A DNA stretch of 64,000 nt, taken from positions 1-64,000 of the forward strand of contig NZ_JAIOTY010000006.1 in NCBI RefSeq assembly GCF_019931275.1. Direction: 5' to 3'. The stretch's first letter is position 1. Every line of letters starts with the position of its first letter. This document shows positions 1-9,436 of this stretch, piece after piece. The notes beneath the pieces were generated by a model, which saw nothing but the letters and a program-made list of their open reading frames with translations, was not told where the DNA came from and searched no databases. Both the position numbers and the translations under genes were made by a program. The DNA comes from Nitratidesulfovibrio sp. SRB-5. GTDB taxonomy: Bacteria > Desulfobacterota > Desulfovibrionia > Desulfovibrionales > Desulfovibrionaceae.

Positions 1-62
1 TTGAGGCACCCGTACGATTGATTACTATCGTAAAGGCTGATTCCTTCCCGACTCGCTATTTA

Positions 63-76
63 CTTGTCAAAGAACC
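63..76 (-). promoter_or_regulatory. rRNA leader boxA antitermination element
   Basis: Read on the minus strand this is GGTTCTTTGACAAG, a close match to the boxA core (TGCTCTTTAACAA in E. coli) found in bacterial rRNA leaders, where the NusB/NusE antitermination complex binds the transcript. It lies downstream of two promoters pointing left and is followed by an AT-richer leader that runs off the window edge. The 16S rRNA gene is therefore expected immediately outside the window, on the minus strand. That last point is inference, because no 16S sequence is visible here. Confidence 0.75.
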
Positions 77-152
77 GCAGCCTTGCGACCGTCGGCCGGG
101 CCAGTGCCCGAACCATTCTGCCGTACACGCTGTGCGTGCGGGCGGACTTTCA

Positions 153-181
153 GCTATGCTCCTTTCGGAGACATCCGTCAA
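153..181 (-). promoter_or_regulatory. rRNA operon promoter P2
   Basis: On the minus strand a -35 TTGACG (181-176) is followed after exactly 17 bases by CATAGC (158-153). The spacer contains the inverted repeat CTCC-GAAA-GGAG. Position upstream of boxA and the close -35 support a stable-RNA promoter. Just upstream, at 189-206, lies a symmetric block of CGCG flanking a T8/A8 run. Confidence 0.6.
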
Positions 182-288
182 CACCCTTTCGCGTTTTTTT
201 TCGCGATGGCCGTGTCGACCTTTTGCCCGCCCGGTCCTGCGCAGCCCCTTTGCAGAAGGCGTTGCCGGTTCCGTTCGGCGCGGAGGTG

Positions 289-350
289 GTTTCTACGCGA
301 AACCCGGATGAAGTCAACACCGTTTTTTCATTTTCTTGAAATTAACATAC
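289..350 (-). promoter_or_regulatory. rRNA operon promoter P1 with UP-like tract
   Basis: On the minus strand -35 TTGACT (317-312) and -10 TAGAAA (295-290) are separated by 16 bases. Directly upstream (318-350) is a run of A and T tracts, which is striking in this GC-rich genome and resembles an UP element bound by the RNA polymerase alpha subunit. Together with P2 and boxA it forms the standard tandem-promoter arrangement of an rRNA operon. Confidence 0.6.
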
Positions 351-970
351 AACACACCGATAATTCAGACATAAAATCAGGCATGCATTACATCGGAATG
401 TCCCCTTCCGGGGGCGCTCATGCCCATGCGGCGTTCGTGGTCGCCTTCGGGACCACCTGCAAGGGATGCTTTTCACCTTCGCACCGGGACATTCGAGCGG
501 TCCCTGCCGTGCCATCTTCTTCTCGGCTCGCCACCCGCTTGCCGGTCCGCTGGCGCATTCACGCTACCCAATCCGTTTTGCCGACCGCGTCCTGCTTGGC
601 GCTGCCCCTGCCCCCTATATATGTATGCACCAACGAAACGCCCCTTTCATCTCCCCCCCCCGGCTTTGGCGTGCATGCCCGTGCCGGACGTGCCGCCCCT
701 GCCCTCCGGCCTTTCCGTCCTGCCCTGCCGTCCTGAATGGCCTGACTGGCCCGACTACTCCGGCTGGTCCGACTACTCCGGCTGCCTTGGCCGGCCCGCT
801 CATCCTGACAGCCTTGCCCATCCTGGTTGTCCCGCCATCCCTGTTGGTCCGCCATCCTGACTGCCCCGGTTGCCCCGTCCGTCCCGTCCTGCGCACCATG
901 GGGCACGGGGTGGCGCGCCACGGCAAGATAGGCTAGGTATGTGCCCAATCCGCAACCAAGGGAGACACCA
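351..970. other. Intergenic low-complexity region, no gene seen
   Basis: No reading frame here has believable protein content; several overlapping frames are simply open because of the base composition. It contains two small hairpins: a GGGGAA-type one near 400-415, and one near 437-456 with a GTGGTC/GACCAC stem. There is an isolated TATATAT at 616-622 and degenerate C/G-rich repeats between about 735 and 895, including an 18-bp unit repeated twice at 748-783 with one mismatch. Confidence 0.6.
748..783. repeat. 18-bp tandem duplication in GC-rich repeat tract
   Basis: The unit GGYCCGACTACTCCGGCT occurs twice in tandem (748-765 and 766-783) with one mismatch. It is flanked by degenerate copies of the same CTGACTGGCCCGA-like motif. 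The core GACTGGCCCGACT also forms the 9-bp repeat inside dmsA. Confidence 0.8.
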
Positions 971-1588
971 ATGGGTTTTCTTAACGCCAGCAGCAGCTTC
1001 ACCCGGTTCCGCATCGCGGACCCGGTGCCCGCCACCCTCTGGCCCACCCTGCCCGACAAGCTGAAGCAGTTCTGCTTCCGCGACATCGACAACACTTCCG
1101 ACGAACGTTCCTGGGGCTGGGTGTGCTTCGACGACATGCTCGACACGGCCTGGCGCACCGCACCGCCCGAAAAGGGCGGATACATTGCCTTTTCGCTGCG
1201 CCAGGACACCAGGCGCATTCCCGCCGCCGTGCTGAAGAAGCACCTGTCCCTTGCCCTGCGCGAGGAAGAGGCCCGCAACAAGGAACAGGGCAAGAAGTTC
1301 ATCTCGCGCGAGCGCAAGAAGGAACTGAAGGAACAGACCCGGTTGCGCCTGATGTCGCGGTTTCTGCCCATCCCCGCGGAATTCAACGTGCTGTGGGCCA
1401 TCGACACGGGCATCATCTATTTTGCGTCCACGCAGTCGAAAATGATCGACCTGTTCTCCGACTATTTCACGCTGACCTTCGACCTGCACCTGGAACCGCT
1501 GACGCCTTACGCGCTGGCCGCCTCCATGCTGGACGAGGCCGCCATGACCCGCCTGGACACGCTGGAACCCACCCGGTTCGCCGGGTAG
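971..1588 (+). CDS. RdgC-like recombination-associated protein (short form)
   Basis: This 205-residue protein resembles the N-terminal part of RdgC, the ring-shaped DNA-binding protein that moderates RecA in E. coli. Supporting features are the GGYIAFSLR segment, the charged KKELKEQTRLRLMSRFLP helix and the WAIDTGIIYFAS strand; the last two align with the E. coli segments around residues 100-140. E. coli RdgC is about 300 residues, so the C-terminal third is missing or diverged. ATG at 971 follows GGGAG and is preferred to an upstream GTG at 941. A partner gene follows 22 bases downstream. The family call is by remembered similarity; function is inferred. Confidence 0.65.
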   Translation: MGFLNASSSFTRFRIADPVPATLWPTLPDKLKQFCFRDIDNTSDERSWGWVCFDDMLDTAWRTAPPEKGGYIAFSLRQDTRRIPAAVLKKHLSLALREEEARNKEQGKKFISRERKKELKEQTRLRLMSRFLPIPAEFNVLWAIDTGIIYFASTQSKMIDLFSDYFTLTFDLHLEPLTPYALAASMLDEAAMTRLDTLEPTRFAG

Positions 1589-1610
1589 GCGCGCCGGACA
1601 AGGACATACG

Positions 1611-2147
1611 ATGAGCGACACCCCCTATCTCGGCCAGACCACCGACGTGATCCTGGGCCAGGAATTCCTGACCTGGCTGTGGTACCGCAGCGAAACCGCG
1701 CCCGGTTCGTTCCGCATGCCGGACGGCAGCCCCTTTGGCGTGCACATGGAACAGCGCATTTCGGTGCAGGGCGGCGAAGGCGAAAGCCTGGAAACCGCCA
1801 CCGTCTCCGGCTCCATGTCGCCCCTGCGCGAAGCGCGCATGGGCCTGACCACCGGCAAGAAGGTGACTCGCGCCCTGCTGCGTTTCGAGCGCGAGGCCGA
1901 TTCGTGGCAGGTCAGCCTGCGGGCCGAGGACTTTTCCCTCAACAGCCTGAAGACCCCCACCGTGGAAAAGGATGGCGAGGGCGGCGACGACGATCCCGAC
2001 GCCCGTCTGCTGGAAAAGATCTACCTGATCGAAACCTGCCTTGGCTTCCTGGACGAGGTATACCGCCAGTTCATGGAGGTGCGCCTTTCGAAGCGCTGGG
2101 CAGAGGAAGTGCGCGACCTGCGCGGGTGGATGGAGCACGAGGCGTAG
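1611..2147 (+). CDS. Conserved hypothetical protein paired with the RdgC-like gene
   Basis: A 178-residue soluble acidic protein with no signal peptide or membrane segment. The N-terminal motif [11 protein letters not shown] (near residues 18-28) is distinctive, and the C-terminal helix around [20 protein letters not shown] is amphipathic. It starts 22 bases after the RdgC-like gene, in the same direction, so the two are probably co-transcribed and may act together on DNA. I do not recognise a characterised family; the codon bias looks real. Confidence 0.6.
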   Translation: MSDTPYLGQTTDVILGQEFLTWLWYRSETAPGSFRMPDGSPFGVHMEQRISVQGGEGESLETATVSGSMSPLREARMGLTTGKKVTRALLRFEREADSWQVSLRAEDFSLNSLKTPTVEKDGEGGDDDPDARLLEKIYLIETCLGFLDEVYRQFMEVRLSKRWAEEVRDLRGWMEHEA

Positions 2148-2196
2148 GGACGGCCCCCGCCCCCCGCCACCACAAGGCTTCAAGGACAATGACGAC

Positions 2197-3320
<1,124 letters not shown>

Positions 3321-3324
<4 letters not shown>

Positions 3325-4175
3325 GCGCCGCCGACCTGATCTCACCCCGCCGCTGGCTGCTTTTCTGGACGCGCCACCCCATGCTGGCCACCGGCCTGTC
3401 GCTGGTGCTGGCCATGTCCGCGGCGGCCCTGCTGGCCCCGTGGATAGCCCCGCACGACCCCACCGCGCTGAACCTGACGGCCATCCTGCAACCGCCGTCT
3501 TCCGCGCACCCGCTGGGCACCGACGCCCTGGGCCGCGACGTGCTTTCGCGCATGCTGCACGGGGCGCGGGTATCGTTGTGGGTGGGCTTCGTCTCGGTGG
3601 GCATCTCCGTTGCCATCGGCCTCGCGCTGGGGCTGGCGGCGGGCTATTTCGGCGGGTTGGCGGACGAACTTATCATGCGCTGCGTGGACATCATGCTGTG
3701 CTTTCCCTCGTTCTTCCTGATCCTTGCGGTCATCGCCTTCCTGGAGCCCAGCCTGCTGAACATCATGGCGGTGATCGGGCTCACCTCGTGGATGGGCGTG
3801 GCCCGGCTGGTGCGCGCGGAAACCCTGTCCCTGCGCGAGCGCGACTTCATCGCCGCCGCCCGGCTGGCCGGGGCGGGGCCCGTGCGCATCCTTTGCCTGC
3901 ACGTGCTGCCCAACGCCGTGGCCCCGGTGCTGGTTTCCGCCACGCTGGGCGTGGCCGGGGCCATCCTGACCGAATCGGCCCTGAGCTTTCTGGGGCTTGG
4001 CGTGCAGCCGCCCATGCCCAGCTGGGGCAACATGCTGCTGGAGGGCAAGGACGTGCTGGAAATAGCCCCGTGGCTGTCGGTGTTTCCCGGTTGCGCCATC
4101 CTGCTCACCGTGCTCGGCTACAATCTGCTGGGTGAAAGCCTGCGCGACCTGCTGGACCCGCGCCTGAAGCGCTAG
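3321..4175 (+). CDS. Dipeptide/oligopeptide/nickel ABC transporter permease, DppC type
   Basis: Partner permease of the preceding DppB-like protein, translationally coupled through ATGA. At 284 residues it has the usual length. The N-terminal [21 protein letters not shown] motif is diagnostic of DppC/OppC proteins. Several membrane helices follow, with the cytoplasmic coupling loop [20 protein letters not shown], and the protein ends in a short [12 protein letters not shown] tail. The two form the membrane core of an importer whose ATPase and binding protein must be encoded elsewhere. Confidence 0.87.
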
Positions 4176-4178
4176 GCC

Positions 4179-5942
4179 ATGCGCATCGCCTGCGTCGGCA
4201 CGCACCTGGCCGCCAGCTTCCGGCGCATGGGGCACGAGGTGCTGGACCTGCACCCGCCCGGCGGCATCGTGGACATCGCCGCCCTGCTGGATGCGCACGG
4301 CTTCGCGCCCGATCTGCTGGTGCAGCAGGAAACGCTGGGCGCTCGGGTGATCCTGGCCGAGCTGGAAACCCTGCGCTGCCGCAAGGCGTACTGGGCCATC
4401 GACAGCCATCTGAACATGCACTGGCATCGCCACTACGCGCGGCTGTTCGACGTGCTGTTCACCCCCCACCTTTCGCTGTTCCGGGCGCTGCCGCCGCAGT
4501 GGCGCCATCCGCAGGCCGTGCACCTGGCCATGAGCGGGCACGCCCGCCCGTGGCAGCCCCACGCCGGGCGCGGCCACGACGTCTCCATGGTGGGCGTGCT
4601 GGACAAGCACCGCCCCCTGCGCGGCTGGCTGGCCGAACTTCTGCGGGGCCGGTTCGGCGTGCAGGCCCGACAGGGCGTGCCCTTTGCCGAAATGCTGGCC
4701 CTCTACGGCGATACGCGCATCATTCCCAATGAATCCATCGGGTTCGAGGTCAATTTTCGCCTCACTGAAGGGGCCTCGTGCGGGGCCTGCGTGCTCACGC
4801 CAGACGTGGGGCCGGACCAGGATGCGCTGTTCGACGACGGGCACGAAATGGTGGTCTACGCCGACGGTCTGGACCTGTTGGAAAAACTGCGCTTCCTGCT
4901 GCGCAGGCCGGATGTGGCCGAGCGCATTGGCCGGGCCGCCTGGGAACGGGTGCAGGCGCAACATTTGCCGGACCACCGGGCCGCCACCATGCTGGAGGCC
5001 GTAGGTTCGACGCCGGGCAATGCCGCCACCGGCATGGCGGGTGCCGAAGCCCTGTGGCTGACGCTGTTCCACCGCATGCGCACCGACGTGCTGGACCTGC
5101 CCCCGGACGCGGTGCCCAACGCCCTGGACGACTTGCCCGAAACGCCGGAAAGCATGGCCGCGCGGCTGCGTGCCGTGGCGGAACCGCCCAGAGGACAGAC
5201 GCCGCTGCCGGTGCGCGAAACACCGGCCCTGGCCGACGTGCTCGACCGGCTGCTGGCCACCGGTGCCCACGCGGAGGATCTGGACGTCAACGTTGCCGCC
5301 GCCGGGGCAGCCCTGGTACGCGGCGACCTGAAGGCCGCCAAACCCTTCTGGTACCGCCTGCACCAGGCCCGGCAACTGCGCCAGCCGGACAAACCGCAGT
5401 CCGTCTACCACGCCTGCCTGCTGTGGGCGGAACTGCTGCGCCGCGAAGGCCGCGACGCCCAGCCGGGCTTCACCTATGATCCGGAGCGCCACTGCCCGGA
5501 AGCCGCCTTCGAGATGCTGGTGCTGGCGCAACGCCACAACGGCGGCGACCTTGAATGGATGCGGGGGGTTGAGCGCTTGACTTCGCGCCGCAAGGCGCTC
5601 ACTTTTTACAGGCTCGGCATTCTGGCGCGCCTTGCGCTGGAACCCGGCGCGCCGTGGCGCACCCAGGCGGAGTACGGTCTGACCTGCCTGCGCGCCTACC
5701 GCGTCGAGCAGGGACTGCACGAACTGGCCGAGGCCGGACGCCGCGCCACGGCGGAAGGGCAGCAACGGGCCTTCCTGCGCCTGCTGGACGGGTACGCCCC
5801 CGGCGGGCACCTGCGCCGGGGACTGGATGTGGCCCCCGCCGCATCGCCGGCCATGCCATCCGCCACGCCACCGGACGCCGAAGCCGACATTTCACCGGAC
5901 GCCATCGCCGCCCCCCCGGCGGACGGCGGCGACCGGACCTGA
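4179..5942 (+). CDS. CgeB-like glycosyltransferase with helical C-terminal region
   Basis: A 587-residue cytoplasmic protein. The first ~270 residues look like the CgeB/DUF3880-type glycosyltransferase fold: an N-terminal MRIACVGTHLAASFRRMG strand-loop, a central YWAIDSHLN segment and a late NESIGFEVNFRLTEGASCGACVLT segment. The last resembles the nucleotide-sugar-binding end of GT-B enzymes. The remaining ~300 residues are alpha-helical, possibly TPR-like, with a Pro/Ala-rich tail. It begins 3 bases after the permease stop. Acceptor and sugar are unknown. Confidence 0.6.
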   Translation: MRIACVGTHLAASFRRMGHEVLDLHPPGGIVDIAALLDAHGFAPDLLVQQETLGARVILAELETLRCRKAYWAIDSHLNMHWHRHYARLFDVLFTPHLSLFRALPPQWRHPQAVHLAMSGHARPWQPHAGRGHDVSMVGVLDKHRPLRGWLAELLRGRFGVQARQGVPFAEMLALYGDTRIIPNESIGFEVNFRLTEGASCGACVLTPDVGPDQDALFDDGHEMVVYADGLDLLEKLRFLLRRPDVAERIGRAAWERVQAQHLPDHRAATMLEAVGSTPGNAATGMAGAEALWLTLFHRMRTDVLDLPPDAVPNALDDLPETPESMAARLRAVAEPPRGQTPLPVRETPALADVLDRLLATGAHAEDLDVNVAAAGAALVRGDLKAAKPFWYRLHQARQLRQPDKPQSVYHACLLWAELLRREGRDAQPGFTYDPERHCPEAAFEMLVLAQRHNGGDLEWMRGVERLTSRRKALTFYRLGILARLALEPGAPWRTQAEYGLTCLRAYRVEQGLHELAEAGRRATAEGQQRAFLRLLDGYAPGGHLRRGLDVAPAASPAMPSATPPDAEADISPDAIAAPPADGGDRT

Positions 5943-5955
5943 GCAAGGACACCTC

Positions 5956-7608
5956 ATGCTGGAATACCTGCGCATTCGGGACCTCGCGCTCATCGAGGAC
6001 ATGGAACTGGATTTCGCCCCCGGCCTCAACGCCCTTACCGGCGAAACGGGCGCGGGCAAAAGCTTCATCCTCAAGGCGCTCAATTTTCTCATCGGCGACC
6101 GGCTTGCCTCGGACATGGTCCGCCCCGGCAAGGAAAAGGCCCACGTGGAGGCCCTGTTCGCCCTGCCCGACGGCGACATGGTGCTGCGCCGCGAACTGAC
6201 GGCGGACACGGGCCGCAGCCGCCTGTTCATCAACGACCGGCTCAGCTCGCAGGACGCGGTGCGCGACATGCGCGCCTCGCTGGTGGTGCACACCAGCCAG
6301 CACGGTCAGCAGAAGCTGCTGCAACCCGCCTTCCAGGCCCGGTTGCTGGACGAATTCCTGAACCGGCCCGATCTGCTGGCCGCTCGCGACGATGCGGTGA
6401 AGGGGCTGCGCGAGGTGGCCGCCAGACGCGAGGAACTGGCCGCCCGCGCCCGCTCGCTGGAAGACCGGCGCGACGTGCTGGAATTCCAGCAGCGCGAGAT
6501 CGACAAGGTGGCCCCCGAGGCGGGCGAGGAAGACCGGCTGGAAGAACGCCGCCGCGCCCTGCGCGACGTGGCATCTGCCCAGCAGGCGCAGGAACGCGCC
6601 CTGGCCGTGCTGCGCGGCGAGGACGGCCCCGGCGTGGCCGAGGCCCTGGGCCTGCTGGAACGGGCGCTGGACGGTCTGGCCCGCCTGCACGGCTCGGGCA
6701 GCGGCGACGCCACCACCGGGTCCGGCGACGCCTCCGGCTGGGCTGGCGACGTGGCCACCATCTCCGCCTTCCGGCAGGGGCTGTCCGACCTGGAACGCCG
6801 CCTGCGCCGCCGCCCCGCCCCCGCCGCGTCCGATGGCGACGACGACATGGACGTGGAAGCCATCGAAAAACGGCTCTACGAACTTGCCCAGCTGAAACGC
6901 AAACTTCGCCGCACCCTGGACGAAATCGTGGACCTGCGGCGCGAGATCGAGGAAAATCTTTCGTTTCTCGATGCATGCCGTCTGGACCTGCGCACCCTGG
7001 AGCGCGAGGAAGAGGCCCGGAAGGAAGAGCTGTGCGCCGTGCTGGCTGAACTGAATCCCGCCCGGCAAGAAGCCGCGATCCGGCTGGCCCAGGCGCTGGA
7101 GGGCGAACTGGCGGGCCTGGGCTTTTCCGAACATGTGCGCGTGACCTTCGACTTCACCCCGCACGAGCCGTGGCCCGGCTGCGTGGAGGACCGGGCGCGC
7201 CTGATGTGGGTGCCCAACCCCGGCCAGCCGCCGCAGCCGCTGGACCGCATAGCCTCCGGCGGCGAACTTTCGCGCTTTCTGCTGGCGGTGGTGGGGCTGA
7301 TGGCCCGCGACGAAACCGCCACCCTGATTTTCGACGAAGTGGATTCCGGCGTGGGCGGGCTGACCCTGAACCGCGTCTCCGAGCGGCTGGCCGCGCTGGC
7401 CGGACGCAGGCAGGTGATCCTGATCACCCACTGGCCGCAACTGGCCGCCCGCGCTGGCCGTCACTTCCAGGTCAGCAAGGAGGTGGCGGACAATGCCACC
7501 TTCACCCTGTGCCGCAGGCTGGATGGCGAGGACATCCGCAAGGAGCTGGCACGCATGGCCGGGGGCGGCGGACAGGGCGAAGCCATGGCCCGGGAGCTGA
7601 TTTCATGA
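5956..7608 (+). CDS. recN: DNA repair protein RecN
   Basis: SMC-like ATPase for double-strand break repair, 550 residues, the usual RecN length. The Walker A GETGAGKS lies at residues 29-36. A glutamine-rich VVHTSQHGQQ segment follows, then a coiled-coil middle (about 150-370) interrupted by a Gly/Ser-rich loop near residues 240-265. The C-terminal half carries SGGELSRFLLAV (ABC signature), IFDEVDSGVGG (Walker B) and the ITHWPQLAA switch region. The start at 5956 follows AAGGA. Confidence 0.95.
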   Translation: MLEYLRIRDLALIEDMELDFAPGLNALTGETGAGKSFILKALNFLIGDRLASDMVRPGKEKAHVEALFALPDGDMVLRRELTADTGRSRLFINDRLSSQDAVRDMRASLVVHTSQHGQQKLLQPAFQARLLDEFLNRPDLLAARDDAVKGLREVAARREELAARARSLEDRRDVLEFQQREIDKVAPEAGEEDRLEERRRALRDVASAQQAQERALAVLRGEDGPGVAEALGLLERALDGLARLHGSGSGDATTGSGDASGWAGDVATISAFRQGLSDLERRLRRRPAPAASDGDDDMDVEAIEKRLYELAQLKRKLRRTLDEIVDLRREIEENLSFLDACRLDLRTLEREEEARKEELCAVLAELNPARQEAAIRLAQALEGELAGLGFSEHVRVTFDFTPHEPWPGCVEDRARLMWVPNPGQPPQPLDRIASGGELSRFLLAVVGLMARDETATLIFDEVDSGVGGLTLNRVSERLAALAGRRQVILITHWPQLAARAGRHFQVSKEVADNATFTLCRRLDGEDIRKELARMAGGGGQGEAMARELIS

Positions 7609-7637
7609 TATCGCTCGGCCATTAAGGCCATGATATC
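7604..7637. repeat. Direct repeat CATGATATC overlapping the recN stop
   Basis: CATGATATC occurs at 7604-7612 and again at 7629-7637, flanking a small GGCC-ATTAA-GGCC hairpin. The first copy includes the recN stop codon. The hairpin lacks a T run, so it is at best a weak terminator or a duplication scar. Confidence 0.4.
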
Positions 7638-7747
7638 CGGTTGACAAGCCGCCCGCCAACGGACAGAGACGTGAACACCCCCACGTGCGAATGGGGGATT
7701 ACACCCAGTTTCGTCCCCCCGCAGAATGCCGCCCGCAGGAACCTGCC

Positions 7748-9313
7748 ATGACCGACGCGCGAAACCATGAACCGACGCAAGGCCTGCCGCCCGACGAGCG
7801 CCTGGCCGCCTACGTGGCCTGCCTTGCCGCCACCAAGGACCGCCGCGCCGTGCGCGAGGTGGTGGAGCGTGAGGTGCTGCTCTGCCTCATCCGCACCAAC
7901 AGCGACCGCATCAACGAATACCCGCTGCTGGAAACGCAGCAGCGGTCCATCATCGAAATAATGGCCGCCCGCGGCGCCGTGGACCCGCTGCACGGGCACA
8001 TCCGCAAGCTGGTGGGCGAATTCGTGGCCCAGTTGGGGCAGTATGCCAAGCCGGGCGGTGGCGATTCCAGCCAGGTGCGCACGCGGCTGGTGAACACCGA
8101 AACCCAGTTGCTGAAATGCGTGCAGGGCGTGGTGTACACCACGGCCCTGTGCACCGACAATTTCATCGAAACCCTGGTTCGCGCCTACGGCGAAGATGCC
8201 CTTGGCCCCTCGGACGCGGTGACAGAATCCACCGAACTGGACGAGCAGTTCTGGCGCAAGCACTTCGAGCATTTCGTGGTGCGCATGGTGGACGAGGCCT
8301 ATGACGCCATCATGACGCAGGAAGCGTTCACCCTGTCCAAGGAACGTTCGCTGCTGGTCATCCGCTACCCCTTCGACGCCCTGCTGGAACGGCTGTGCCG
8401 CACGCCGAAACCGCTGGACAAGACGCGCGTGCAGACCCTGTTCGAGTTCGAGACGCGCGACTTCGCCAGCCGCAAGGCGCGCAAGCTGGTGCACGACATC
8501 CTGCAAGGCATGGCCGCCAGGCCCGACTATTCCTTTGCCTCGGGCGACATCGATTTCATCAGCCAGATCGTGTGCATAGACCCCGCAGCCCGGGAAATGG
8601 AAAAGCTGCAAACGCTCCTGCTGTCTGGCGGCCTGCCGGGTGACGCCACGAGCGGCGCGCCGGGCGAGGCCCCCGGCACGGAAGGCGAGGCCCCCGCGAC
8701 ACCCGCGCCAGAGGTCAACGCCGAGCAGGTGCAGTTCCTGCGTGAACAGGTGGTGGGCATGGCTTGCAGCGTGGCCATCACCCTGAACCTGCTGCGCGAG
8801 GACTTCTTGCGCGCGCTGGACGGTTTTTCGCCCAAGGAAACGGCCATAGTGCGCCGCACCCTGGGTGATTTTTCGCTGCCGTGCCTGGGCAGGGCCCTGC
8901 AATCGCTGCTGGAATTCCAGTTCGTCACCCTGTTGCGCCGCCGCGCGGGCGAGGACATGGGCAAGATCCACATCCGCACCCGCAAGGAACGGCGCACCTC
9001 GGTGGCAGCCGTGGAGACCCTGTTCGATTCCGGGCTGACGCGCATCCGGCGCAACAAATTGTGGCAGCCGGACCCCGGCAGGCCCACCATGCAGTTGTTC
9101 CGCCCGCAGACGGCCACGGAACTGGAATCGCTGCTGCACCTGTTGCAGATAGAGCCGCAACTGGCCCGTGAAATTGGTTCGCTGTGGACCGACGCCTCGT
9201 TCCGGGTGGAATTTGCCCTGTACATCAGCCTGGACCTGCTGTCGCGCTCCACCACAAACCTGAACCAGCGCCTGGCCGAACTGCTGTCCCGCTTCGGCAT
9301 CACCCGGTTGTAG
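7748..9313 (+). CDS. Hypothetical protein, 521 residues
   Basis: A large soluble, mostly helical protein with no recognisable catalytic motif, signal peptide or membrane span. A Gly/Ala/Pro-rich linker near residues 295-325 separates two helical halves. The second half contains the basic run RTRKERRTSVAAVETLFDSG, which could touch nucleic acid. The start at 7748 is supported by an AGGAA upstream. It follows recN by about 140 bases. I do not recognise the family; the position alone does not make it a repair protein. Confidence 0.6.
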   Translation: MTDARNHEPTQGLPPDERLAAYVACLAATKDRRAVREVVEREVLLCLIRTNSDRINEYPLLETQQRSIIEIMAARGAVDPLHGHIRKLVGEFVAQLGQYAKPGGGDSSQVRTRLVNTETQLLKCVQGVVYTTALCTDNFIETLVRAYGEDALGPSDAVTESTELDEQFWRKHFEHFVVRMVDEAYDAIMTQEAFTLSKERSLLVIRYPFDALLERLCRTPKPLDKTRVQTLFEFETRDFASRKARKLVHDILQGMAARPDYSFASGDIDFISQIVCIDPAAREMEKLQTLLLSGGLPGDATSGAPGEAPGTEGEAPATPAPEVNAEQVQFLREQVVGMACSVAITLNLLREDFLRALDGFSPKETAIVRRTLGDFSLPCLGRALQSLLEFQFVTLLRRRAGEDMGKIHIRTRKERRTSVAAVETLFDSGLTRIRRNKLWQPDPGRPTMQLFRPQTATELESLLHLLQIEPQLAREIGSLWTDASFRVEFALYISLDLLSRSTTNLNQRLAELLSRFGITRL

Positions 9314-9378
9314 CCGGGCCATGGCGGCAGCCCGCCGCGCCCGGCATCCGCCCCCTTCCGCCCATTCCGCAATGCAAT

Positions 9379-9408
9379 GCCGCCCCGGAGGTTTCCCTCC
9401 GGGGCGGC
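9379..9408. terminator. 13-bp hairpin between convergent genes
   Basis: A perfect 13-bp GC-rich stem (9379-9391 with 9396-9408) and TTTC loop lies between the convergent ends of the 521-residue gene and rnr. Neither side has a good T run, so termination may need Rho or the stem may mainly protect 3' ends. Confidence 0.6.
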
Positions 9409-9436
9409 TGCTGTTCATGTCCGGGGACAAACGCGA

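Noticed and set aside
615-926. A collagen-like frame on the minus strand (GVVGPAGVVGPV)
   Set aside because: It is produced by the noncoding GC-rich repeat, has no start site and no conservation signal; it is kept only as a repeat observation.
3342-5810. An 822-codon open frame on the minus strand
   Set aside because: It lies across the permease, glycosyltransferase and adjacent genes on the other strand, with biased Gln/His/Arg content and no ribosome-binding site.
7642-7647. TTGACA after recN as a promoter of the 521-residue gene
   Set aside because: The sequence 17 bases further is GC-rich and shows no -10.
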